64,000 nt of DNA. Origin: Chitinophaga sancti (GTDB lineage: Bacteria > Bacteroidota > Bacteroidia > Chitinophagales > Chitinophagaceae). Positions 55,188 to 62,765 of the stretch are shown piece after piece. The stretch is taken from assembly GCF_034424315.1 (NCBI RefSeq), contig NZ_CP139972.1, positions 930,001 through 994,000 of the forward strand, written 5' to 3'. Every line of letters starts with the position of its first letter. The first letter of the stretch is position 1. The notes beneath the pieces were generated by a model. The model was not told where the DNA came from and did not search any database. It saw only the letters and a list, made by a program, of their open reading frames with translations. Position numbers and translations under genes: made by a program.

Positions 55188-57722
55188 CTACGGCTCCGTT
55201 ATACTCTGCTGCCTCACCATCCCACCAAACAATCCCCCAAATCCTAACCTCACTCCCATCCTCGTCTTATCCTTACTCTGGTACCCGGCAATCACATCAA
55301 CGCGCAACACCTTGAAAATATTCTCCAAACCACCAAAAACTTCCACATAATTATTCTCCCTATTCACATAAAACGCATTCGATCCACCTACCAGGTTCCA
55401 TTTCAACCTGTTAAACAAAGGAACCTTATTCGTCAGCAAGCCATTAAAATGATGCTCCACATTCGCTGTCATATAAAACGGTGCCGTCGTACTATACCTA
55501 TAATAAGGCGCCAACTGGAAACTATTCAGGTAATTAATATTGTAAAACGTCTGGTTCCCATTGAAATGCTGAAAATCCGGTATATCTACATGCTTATCAT
55601 TCAGGAATCCTCCCACTCTTACCCGGTACATAAACTCCCCAAACAATTTCAGGTTCATATTATCCTTCACCTGGAACTGCCACTTATCAAAATCAGCATC
55701 ACTCCCCCCTATTCCATGAATCCCCTTGCTATACGTCAGCCCAAACACCGGGTATTTACTCCCAAACGCAATCTTCCTGTCCGGCAACTCAATAAACTTC
55801 TGCCCCGGCTGGAAAGAAAACCCTACTTCCGCCACCAAAGCCTGGTTCCTGTTAAACGGAATATCCGCCAGCTCATAAGGATGATTCGGCAAAAACTCCT
55901 TCTTACTATTCTTAAAAAACACAAAATCACTCGTATTCTCCAATGGCGTCCGATCCTCATACCGTAGCCCCAACCTGAGGAATGAATTATTCTCAAACCG
56001 GCGGGTGAACTGCAGCGTTGTAAAATAGTTCTCGTACAACTTCATATAGTTCTCCTTCAGGAACAGCGTATAAAACTCATTCTCCAGCGCCGAAATCGGG
56101 TTATCATGATTGAACTGACTTACCCGCTTACCACCACCCAGCAACCAGGTATTCTCCCCGATATGATTCCGGAGCCTGCTCTCCTGCGTCCATTGCAGGT
56201 AAGTCCAGGCATTCAGGTGCGTATTGCTGAACCCATACCGGATATGGGGCATAATCCGCAGTTCCTGCGACCGGGGAAGACTTAATTTCAATTCCGGTTC
56301 CACATTTAGTACCAGCCCCTCTACAGTGTTGTATGCGATTTTTTTCAACAGGCCCTTCATCGACAGCTGATGTGAATAAATTCCGGTATCCCGCTGAAAA
56401 TAATAATTGTGCTTCGGCCCCGCCCAGAAGAAATCAGTAATTTTAACCCGCTTCTGGTGCGCACGCAAAGTATCCAGGGTGCGTGAAGAACGGGCACTAT
56501 CCCTTTCCGCCTGCGCCGTACTATCCTTCACACGAAAATCCCGCAGCTCCTCCTTCTCCAGTGGCACCGGGCGGATACTATCCCAGTACGCCAGCAACTT
56601 CTTATCAAAAGCGGTATCATACCGCATGATCGTCTTATCAAAATGCTTCTTACCAAAACCGGGATGCAGGTCATAATTAGAATACACATTCACAAAGTTC
56701 CCCACCATATCAAATCCCAGTTGCTTGATACTCATGGTAATCACCTGGTCCTTGGTACGCCATACTTCCTTATTCACCGGCACATGGATCTGGCGGATGC
56801 GCAGTGTATCCATAATCTCCAGCTGGTATTCCTGCGTCAGCATCAGGTCCGCACTGTGAATACGCAAGTCATCGTCCGTAATAAAGATGGTACCCGAGAA
56901 TAAAGGCTCGTATTTGCGCCGTGGAATCACCTTGATCTTATTCACCGTTTTTCCATCATCCTGGAAGGTGCCTTCCAGTTGGTATTTATAATAAAGCAGC
57001 GCATTTTCAGCGATAGGAGAAATATATCCCCGCTTATTAAATTGTGTGATAACAGCGGTAACATTGTTGTCGTAAAAATCAATGAAGGCCGGGAAACTAA
57101 ACCCGAATCCACCTCCGCTCTGCCTTGCAGACAGCACTTCCACCTTTACATTGTCAGGCTCCTGGAAATCCACACGGGTCATAGATTCAGAAAGGAACAC
57201 CACGCCCTGCCCATTGGAGTCCAGCCCCATATCTTTCTTATTCACCTTCTGAAAGAACACCTGTTCCGGCACATTCCTCAACTTGAACATCCCTTTGATA
57301 TAATCATTACAGGTATATTCATTCACCTGGTGCCTGTAGAAATTCCTTTTCCTGATCGCAGCCCTGATGATCGCGTAGGCAGGGTCTTCCCCGCCTGACT
57401 TAACCACGATTTCTTTAATCTGCATACTCACCGGCTGCAATACAAAATCGAATCGCTGATCAGCACTGCCTACGGTGATCTGCTTTTCCAGTTTACGATA
57501 CCCCATGTACTGGCATACCAGCGTATAGCTGCCTGCAGGGATCTCCAGCTGGTACTGTCCCTCAGCATTACTGGTAGTACCGGTAGTCGTACCTTTTATA
57601 AAAATCGTTGCATAAGGAAGCGGGGATTGCTGTTCATTGGTAATTCGCCCTTTGATAATAGCAGCCTGCGAATACTGGAAAAATAATACGCTACAAAATA
57701 AGGTCAGAAGGTTTTTGGGCAT
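55188..57722 (-). CDS. DUF5686 outer-membrane protein with carboxypeptidase-regulatory-like domain
   Basis: An 844-residue protein using the ATG at 57722; an ATG 138 nt upstream is in frame but gives no signal peptide. MPKNLLTLFCSVLFFQYSQA is the signal, followed by a regulatory-like beta-sandwich (IIKGRITNEQQSPLPYATIF, then GTTSNAEGQYQLEIPAGSY, YMGYRKLEKQITV). The remainder (IRAAIRKRNFYRHQVNEYTC, YKYQLEGTFQDDGKTVNKIK) fits the Bacteroidota DUF5686 family, and the C-terminal third has barrel-like alternation (LGLRYEDRTPLENTSDFVFF, GVRLGFGGLFGG). It is probably an outer-membrane protein. Its function is unknown, and no TonB plug is present. Confidence 0.88.
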   Translation of the reverse strand: MPKNLLTLFCSVLFFQYSQAAIIKGRITNEQQSPLPYATIFIKGTTTGTTSNAEGQYQLEIPAGSYTLVCQYMGYRKLEKQITVGSADQRFDFVLQPVSMQIKEIVVKSGGEDPAYAIIRAAIRKRNFYRHQVNEYTCNDYIKGMFKLRNVPEQVFFQKVNKKDMGLDSNGQGVVFLSESMTRVDFQEPDNVKVEVLSARQSGGGFGFSFPAFIDFYDNNVTAVITQFNKRGYISPIAENALLYYKYQLEGTFQDDGKTVNKIKVIPRRKYEPLFSGTIFITDDDLRIHSADLMLTQEYQLEIMDTLRIRQIHVPVNKEVWRTKDQVITMSIKQLGFDMVGNFVNVYSNYDLHPGFGKKHFDKTIMRYDTAFDKKLLAYWDSIRPVPLEKEELRDFRVKDSTAQAERDSARSSRTLDTLRAHQKRVKITDFFWAGPKHNYYFQRDTGIYSHQLSMKGLLKKIAYNTVEGLVLNVEPELKLSLPRSQELRIMPHIRYGFSNTHLNAWTYLQWTQESRLRNHIGENTWLLGGGKRVSQFNHDNPISALENEFYTLFLKENYMKLYENYFTTLQFTRRFENNSFLRLGLRYEDRTPLENTSDFVFFKNSKKEFLPNHPYELADIPFNRNQALVAEVGFSFQPGQKFIELPDRKIAFGSKYPVFGLTYSKGIHGIGGSDADFDKWQFQVKDNMNLKLFGEFMYRVRVGGFLNDKHVDIPDFQHFNGNQTFYNINYLNSFQLAPYYRYSTTAPFYMTANVEHHFNGLLTNKVPLFNRLKWNLVGGSNAFYVNRENNYVEVFGGLENIFKVLRVDVIAGYQSKDKTRMGVRLGFGGLFGGMVRQQSITEP

Positions 57723-57832
57723 AATCAATGTTAAGTAAGAAGATCGATGCAAAGTAAGGAAATCTCTCAAATGAAGATGATCACCTATATAGAAGAAAAG
57801 GGGTTCCAGGAGAAGATTAACATTTCTTTTAA

Positions 57833-57870
57833 ATGAAAAAATCGCTTTCGCGATAAGCAAAAGCGATTCT
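57833..57870 (-). terminator. Terminator of the small membrane protein gene
   Basis: AATCGCTT (57840) and AAGCGATT (57861) form an 8-bp stem. On the minus strand it ends with TTTTTT, 29 nt past the stop of the 57899-58249 gene. Confidence 0.75.
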
Positions 57871-57898
57871 CTACAATATATTTTTAATAAAGAAGCGT

Positions 57899-58249
57899 CT
57901 ATAATTTTTTGTTGTACCGCAGGTAACTACCTGACAAACTACCCAGGCCAGCTACCAGGCCTCCAATAAACGCACTTACCACGGCTATCAGCATCGGGCT
58001 TTTCACTTGTAGTATCAATTCACTCATCCTGGTAGCCAGGATGTGATCATTACGTACATCCGCCACAAAAGCCAGTGCCAGCCAAAGCAGGAACACGGCA
58101 ATGAAGCCATTCAGAAAACTACGAAATGGCGGCAATGGAATCACAACAGCCACTATGAAGGCTGCAATTGCCACTGTCCACCATGGTAAAAATAATCCAC
58201 CCAGATAACTGAGTATAACGATCAGGATAAAACGAGGGAGAGACTTCAT
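57899..58249 (-). CDS. Small polytopic membrane protein of unknown function
   Basis: A 116-residue protein with four likely membrane helices: FILIVILSYLGGLFLPWW, TVAIAAFIVAVVIPLP, FLNGFIAVFLLWLALAFVA and, after a polar loop (DVRNDHILATRMSEL), MLIAVVSAFIGGLVAGLG. Bacteroidota often carry small proteins like this, and no function is known to me. It is last before the DUF5686 gene on the same strand but is separated from it by a terminator. Confidence 0.75.
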   Translation of the reverse strand: MKSLPRFILIVILSYLGGLFLPWWTVAIAAFIVAVVIPLPPFRSFLNGFIAVFLLWLALAFVADVRNDHILATRMSELILQVKSPMLIAVVSAFIGGLVAGLGSLSGSYLRYNKKL

Positions 58250-58435
58250 AACGGAAAGATAACAAAAAAACGGGCTTATAAAAATGGTAAGGCCTGATCT
58301 ATTTGCCCCTAATTATCAGCGACCCCAAACCTGGTTGTAGTTGGAAAAACCATTTGCCCCGATGAATATTTTCCGAAGTCTTTTAACTGGTTATCATTGT
58401 AAGAAGCTCTCAGCCGGGTTGCAGGCAGCCGCCTG

Positions 58436-59011
58436 TTATAACTGCAGGAACCCTTCGATCTGTTTCCTGATCCTGACATATGTTTCTGGTTGAATCACCT
58501 GGGAATTGGGTACTATCAACTCGTTCCAGCTAAAGTTCTCCTTGTAATCCCAGGCACTCTGCCCGTTGGTGCCAAAGATCTCTAACCTGAATCCCCGTGA
58601 TTTGTCCAGGTCATTTGTCAGCTTGTACCAGTCCGGTCCTCCGTCTTTCTTCGCTTTGTCAGCACCTTTACCGAAGGTCACCTGTACAGCAATCAGGTAT
58701 TTTACTTTCAGCAAAATACAAAGGCCCGCCTTGTCCAGGTAATACGGCTGATCCGGCTCAATGCCAGCATCCAAAAGAAGCTTGTTCGTTCTAGCCGCAG
58801 GCTGCAGGGTATCTCCAGCGGCATAGATAGAATTGTAAAGTGCTTCCTGTAAGAAAACACCAATCTTTTTAGTGTAGTCCTGCATTTCAGGAGTAACTTC
58901 CCCGGCCGGAATGCCGTAGTTAACTGAAAAAGGCAGGATCGCTACACCGCGCTGCGCAAAGGCAGCTACCGTAGCCATCAGGAACAGGCATAGGAATAAT
59001 AAGCGACGCAT
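58436..59011 (-). CDS. Exported protein of unknown function
   Basis: A 191-residue secreted or periplasmic protein with signal peptide MRRLLFLCLFLMATVAAFA before Q. The mature start GVAILPFSVNYG looks like the beta-strand that opens CsgG/TolB-N-like 'AILPF' folds, and a later VKYLIAVQVTFGK strand agrees, but length and the rest do not allow a firm assignment. No lipid Cys. It is flanked by metZ (with a terminator) and the small membrane protein gene. Confidence 0.7.
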   Translation of the reverse strand: MRRLLFLCLFLMATVAAFAQRGVAILPFSVNYGIPAGEVTPEMQDYTKKIGVFLQEALYNSIYAAGDTLQPAARTNKLLLDAGIEPDQPYYLDKAGLCILLKVKYLIAVQVTFGKGADKAKKDGGPDWYKLTNDLDKSRGFRLEIFGTNGQSAWDYKENFSWNELIVPNSQVIQPETYVRIRKQIEGFLQL

Positions 59012-59041
59012 AGGATTTTAAGTAAATAGGTAAAAGGAAAT

Positions 59042-59083
59042 AAAAAAGGGCTGAACAAAATCGTACTTTTTGTTCAGCCCTTC
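59042..59083 (-). terminator. Terminator of metZ
   Basis: AAGGGCTGAACAAAA and TTTTGTTCAGCCCTT are perfect 15-bp arms. The minus strand ends in a T-run, 13 nt past the metZ stop. Confidence 0.88.
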
Positions 59084-59095
59084 AAATATGCAAAA

Positions 59096-60277
59096 TTATT
59101 TACTTATTTCCAACGCCTGATTTATATCATCGATGATATCCTGTGCATTTTCCAGTCCCACAGAGATGCGGATCATGCCCGGCGTAATACCTACTTTCAG
59201 TCTTTCTTCGTTACTCAACTTAGCATGCGTCGTACTTGCAGGGTGAGATGCAATACTACGGCTATCGCCCAGGTTCGCAGTCAGGGTCAGCATCTTCAGG
59301 GCATCGAGGAAACGGGTACCCTGTGCCAGACCGCCTTTCAGCTCAAAGCATACAATACCACCGCCTGCAGTCATTTGTGCCTTCGCAATTTCATGCTGCG
59401 GATGACTGGCCAGCATAGGGTATTTCACCCATTGCAGCAGCGGGTTTCCTTCCAGCGCTTTGGCCAGTGCCAGTGCACTTTCGCAATGTCTTGCCATACG
59501 GATGTGCAGGGTTTCAAGACTCTTGCTCAGTACCCAGGCATTGAACGGAGACATGGCCGGACCAGTGCTGCGGCAGAAAGTATGAATTTCCTTGATCAGG
59601 TCTTTCCTACCTACCACTACCCCACCTAATACGCGCCCCTGGCCATCCATCCACTTGGTAGCAGAGTGCGTAACGATGTGTGCACCGAGCGCAATCGGCT
59701 TTTGCAATACAGGAGATGCAAAACAGTTATCTACGTTTAAGATCACACCATGCTTGTCGCAGATCTTTGCCAGCAGGCTGATGTCCACTATCTCCAGGCC
59801 CGGGTTGGAAGGCGTTTCCACAAACATCATTTTGGTGTTTGGCTTGATCAGCGCTTCAACAGTTTCTGGTTTGTTGATATCGAAATAAGTGTAATCAATG
59901 CCCCATTTAGGCAGGAACTTCGTAATAATAGTATGGGTAGAACCAAAGATAGAGCTGGCAGAGAGCAGGTGATCGCCCGCTTTCATCAATGCCATAAAGC
60001 TTGCAAAAATAGCACTCATACCGGATGCGGTGGCATAGCCATCTTCAGCCAGTTCCAGGCTACATACCTTGCGTACAAATTCGTCTACATTGGGATTGCT
60101 GAAACGGCTGTAAATATTATTATCCGTTTCATCTGCAAAGGTAGCACGCATCTCTTCGGCGTTGTCGTACGTGAAGCTGGATGTGAGGAAAAGTGGTGTG
60201 GAATGTTCCATCTGCCATGTCTTCTCTGTCTGAATTCTGATTGCATTCGTCTCCGGCCGGTATTGATCTTTCTCCAT
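59096..60277 (-). CDS. metZ: PLP-dependent O-acyl-homoserine sulfhydrylase (MetZ-type)
   Basis: Cys/Met-metabolism PLP enzyme that adds sulfide to an activated homoserine to give homocysteine. The 393-residue product has the PLP lysine Lys208 in HSATKWMDGQGRVLGG, the cofactor region ASGMSAIFASFMALMKAGDH, ETPSNPGLEI, and the C-terminal ANLGDSRSIASHPASTTHAK typical of the MetZ/MetB group. The latter groups it with O-succinylhomoserine sulfhydrylases, but the neighbouring metX makes acetyl-homoserine in most species, so O-acetylhomoserine may be the real substrate. It is divergent from metX with an OsmC gene between. Confidence 0.9.
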   Translation of the reverse strand: MEKDQYRPETNAIRIQTEKTWQMEHSTPLFLTSSFTYDNAEEMRATFADETDNNIYSRFSNPNVDEFVRKVCSLELAEDGYATASGMSAIFASFMALMKAGDHLLSASSIFGSTHTIITKFLPKWGIDYTYFDINKPETVEALIKPNTKMMFVETPSNPGLEIVDISLLAKICDKHGVILNVDNCFASPVLQKPIALGAHIVTHSATKWMDGQGRVLGGVVVGRKDLIKEIHTFCRSTGPAMSPFNAWVLSKSLETLHIRMARHCESALALAKALEGNPLLQWVKYPMLASHPQHEIAKAQMTAGGGIVCFELKGGLAQGTRFLDALKMLTLTANLGDSRSIASHPASTTHAKLSNEERLKVGITPGMIRISVGLENAQDIIDDINQALEISK

Positions 60278-60408
60278 TACTTATATGAGTTATTTGTATA
60301 ATTATTTTTGGCTGATGGGGGCAATTGTAAACGACCTGTTGTTGACAGTTTACAATTTTAAGGAATAAGCTCCATTATTTGACTTAGTCAGGTATTTACT
60401 TGACTGAA

Positions 60409-60831
60409 TCAGGCATTTACCCTGGTTTCCCATGTCAGCTTGCCTCCTGCCCTACGTAAGGTCTCTGCCACGGAGCAATATTTGGTCATTGACAATTCCA
60501 CAGCTCTTGCTGCTTTGTCAGCATCCAGGTTATCGCCGGAAAGATGAAAAATGATATGAACATCCTCCCAGATGGAAGGTTCTTTTCCCTTTTCACGTTC
60601 TCCGTCTATTTCGATTCTAAAGTCTGTCAGTTCCTGGCGTTGCTTTTTCAGGATCATGGCTACATCAATCGCAGAGCAGCCACCGAGACCCATCAGCAAC
60701 ATCTGCATCGGTCTTACGCCGTTATTTTTACCGCCATTCTCGATGGAAGAGTCCATTGAAACTTTATGTCCCTGCTCGTCTACAGCCTCCATGTTGAATG
60801 CGTCGTCGATTCTCTTTAATGAAATCTTCAT
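60409..60831 (-). CDS. OsmC-family protein
   Basis: A 140-residue OsmC-fold protein, a thiol peroxidase-like family. The two conserved cysteines are in LLMGLGGCSAIDVAMILKKQ and in SMTKYCSVAETLRRAG, and the helix between them has the family's RQELTDFRIEIDGERE. OsmC proteins reduce organic hydroperoxides, but YhfA-like members have unknown roles. It sits between metZ and metX, 131 nt from metZ on the same strand, so read-through is possible. Confidence 0.9.
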   Translation of the reverse strand: MKISLKRIDDAFNMEAVDEQGHKVSMDSSIENGGKNNGVRPMQMLLMGLGGCSAIDVAMILKKQRQELTDFRIEIDGEREKGKEPSIWEDVHIIFHLSGDNLDADKAARAVELSMTKYCSVAETLRRAGGKLTWETRVNA

Positions 60832-60851
60832 GTTCGATGTTGTTTATTCTA

Positions 60852-60859
60852 CAAATATA
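60852..60859 (-). promoter_or_regulatory. -7 box of the OsmC gene
   Basis: The minus strand reads TATATTTG, a TAnnTTTG match 21 nt before the start codon. Confidence 0.5.
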
Positions 60860-61054
60860 AACAATACCAGAAGATTTTACACGGCCGCCGCCGCCAGGGC
60901 AGAAGTTATAAATTATCTAAAAATGGGAAGCCCCAGATTATTTCGCCATCAATTAAATTAAATGGAGATGCATTTTCCATGCTTTCGCAGGCCCTAATAA
61001 ATTTGATATTTTCCAAATTTCGCCTCAAATTATTGACTTATACCCTTCATATGT

Positions 61055-61062
61055 TATATTTG
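61055..61062 (+). promoter_or_regulatory. -7 box of metX
   Basis: TATATTTG lies 20 nt before the TTG start, leaving a leader of only about 13 nt, so there is no room for a SAM riboswitch on this transcript. Confidence 0.55.
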
Positions 61063-61081
61063 CGCAAATTTTTCCGGGGTT

Positions 61082-62098
61082 TTGACGGTACAGATCTATC
61101 ATAATACGCACACTTTTACACTGGAGTCCGGGGTCGTGTTGCCGGAGCTGCAAATCGCCTATCACACGTACGGTACGCTGAATCACAGCAAATCTAACGT
61201 GATATGGATCTGCCATGCCCTTACTGCCAATTCGGACGTAGCCGACTGGTGGAAAGGACTCATCGGTCCGGGCAAGGCCATTGACCCTGCCCGTCATTTC
61301 ATTGTATGTGCAAACATATTAGGCTCCTGCTACGGCAGTTCCGGCCCGCTTTCCATCAATCCTGCTACCGGAAAGCCTTATTATTCCTCCTTTCCACAAA
61401 TCACTGTCCGGGACATAGTGCAGGCTCATACCCTGCTGCGCGAACACCTGGGTATTGAAGAAATTCAATTACTCATGGGCGGCTCCATGGGCGGTTACCA
61501 GACACTGGAATGGGCCCTGCTGGAACCCACCCGCATCCGCCAACTGGCATTGCTCAGTACCGGTGCCGCAGAAAGTGCCTGGGGAATCGCCATACATACC
61601 GCTCAGCGCCTCGCTATTGAAGCGGACAGCACCTGGCGGGATCATACGCCAACTGCCGGCGGAAACGGCTTAAAAGCCGCGAGAGCCATCGGCATGCTCA
61701 CCTATCGTAATTACCAGACTTTCGTTCGTACACAGTCCGACCCGGACAATAACAAAACAGACGATTTCAAAGCTGCCTCCTATATCAATTACCAGGGCGA
61801 TAAACTCGTAAAGCGTTTCAATGCCCAGGCTTACTGGCGCCTTACCAAGGCAATGGATAGTCACAACATCGCAAGAGGACGCCTGACAAACCAGGCAGAA
61901 ACCCTTGCCCTCATTAAACAACCTACCCTCATTATAGGCATCACCAGCGATGTACTGTGCCCGCCCGAAGAACAACACTTCCTCGCTAAGCACATTCCGG
62001 ATGCCTCCTATCACGAAATCGATTCTTCGTATGGGCATGACGGTTTCCTGATCGAAGTAGAGAAGATTGATGCCCTCCTGAATGAATGGCTGGCATAA
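61082..62098 (+). CDS. metX: Homoserine O-acetyltransferase
   Basis: Alpha/beta-hydrolase-fold enzyme that acylates homoserine, the first committed step of methionine synthesis. The 338-residue product uses a TTG start at 61082; no ATG in frame fits. The start MTVQIYHNTHTFTLESGVVL aligns with the family's beginning. The nucleophile is Ser135 in LLMGGSMGGYQTLEW, the acid is in GITSDVLCPPEEQ, and the His is in YGHDGFLIE, all in the usual places. LSTGAAESAWGIAIHTAQ also matches. It is divergent from the OsmC-metZ side, so the two methionine genes flank a common region, suggesting joint demand control. Confidence 0.94.
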   Translation: MTVQIYHNTHTFTLESGVVLPELQIAYHTYGTLNHSKSNVIWICHALTANSDVADWWKGLIGPGKAIDPARHFIVCANILGSCYGSSGPLSINPATGKPYYSSFPQITVRDIVQAHTLLREHLGIEEIQLLMGGSMGGYQTLEWALLEPTRIRQLALLSTGAAESAWGIAIHTAQRLAIEADSTWRDHTPTAGGNGLKAARAIGMLTYRNYQTFVRTQSDPDNNKTDDFKAASYINYQGDKLVKRFNAQAYWRLTKAMDSHNIARGRLTNQAETLALIKQPTLIIGITSDVLCPPEEQHFLAKHIPDASYHEIDSSYGHDGFLIEVEKIDALLNEWLA

Positions 62099-62116
62099 AA
62101 TATTAAAATCAGATTA

Positions 62117-62154
62117 GTCGCCTTCTGCCTTTAGCAGGAGGCGCTTTCTTTTTA
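62117..62154 (+). terminator. Terminator of metX
   Basis: CGCCTTCTGC and GCAGGAGGCG form a stem (one G-U pair) followed by CTTTCTTTTT. Confidence 0.8.
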
Positions 62155-62268
62155 ATAAAGGCCCTGATCCTTTATAGAAGCCCGATTCCAATTTGATCAA
62201 TGCGTTAAAATCTGATTAAAAAGGTCTTAAAATTCCTTAAACCCCTTCAAACTATTATACCCCCGGTC

Positions 62269-62276
62269 TATATTTG
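62269..62276 (+). promoter_or_regulatory. -7 box before the efflux-linked small gene
   Basis: TATATTTG matches TAnnTTTG, 21 nt before the start at 62290. Confidence 0.5.
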
Positions 62277-62289
62277 TACCAGATTTAGC

Positions 62290-62661
62290 ATGACAAAGGT
62301 ATTTTCATACATATTACTCTTCCTACATATTGCGACTACTATGTTTATCCCGGTCGCGGATGAGAAAGATATTTATGATGCCCGCGGCAGACAAATTAAT
62401 GATGTCAACACCATTTTCGATTTTGTCAATCATGTAGTACTGGGCAACACAGAAGTGACCCAGCAGGACGAGGACGATGACCAGCCACACTACTTCACCG
62501 GAACTACCAGTGTGTCTTACTACATCGCCAATCCCGAACAAGTCACCTCCACCTGGCAGGAACCCTCTACCAACGACCTGGCTGTGGCGTACCCGCATCT
62601 TGCTGTACAAAAACCATTCGCCATCGCCTACGAGATCCTCACACCACCCCCGGAAGCATAA
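62290..62661 (+). CDS. Small exported protein preceding a metal-efflux-type operon
   Basis: A 123-residue protein with an N-terminal signal-like helix (MTKVFSYILLFLHIATTMFI) and an acidic stretch (QQDEDDDQPHYF) followed by a Pro-rich end (LTPPPEA). I do not recognise the family. It begins 13 nt after a probable transcription start and lies before a CusC/TolC-type gene, so it is likely the first gene of that operon. A sensor or periplasmic accessory role is a guess from position. Confidence 0.65.
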   Translation: MTKVFSYILLFLHIATTMFIPVADEKDIYDARGRQINDVNTIFDFVNHVVLGNTEVTQQDEDDDQPHYFTGTTSVSYYIANPEQVTSTWQEPSTNDLAVAYPHLAVQKPFAIAYEILTPPPEA

Positions 62662-62765
62662 CTTTTATTCTATAAGTCATGAACTATTATCAACTCAAAA
62701 AGGTTGATAAGGGAGCTCGTGTACATACAGCTCTTACATATAAAATCGTATTAAACTCAAATCAG

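Noticed and set aside
57723..57860. An earlier start for the DUF5686 gene
   Set aside because: It would put 46 residues before a clear signal peptide at 57722.
60860..61081. A SAM riboswitch controlling metX
   Set aside because: The -7 box at 61055 leaves a leader of only about 13 nt, and no multi-helix conserved core was recognised upstream.
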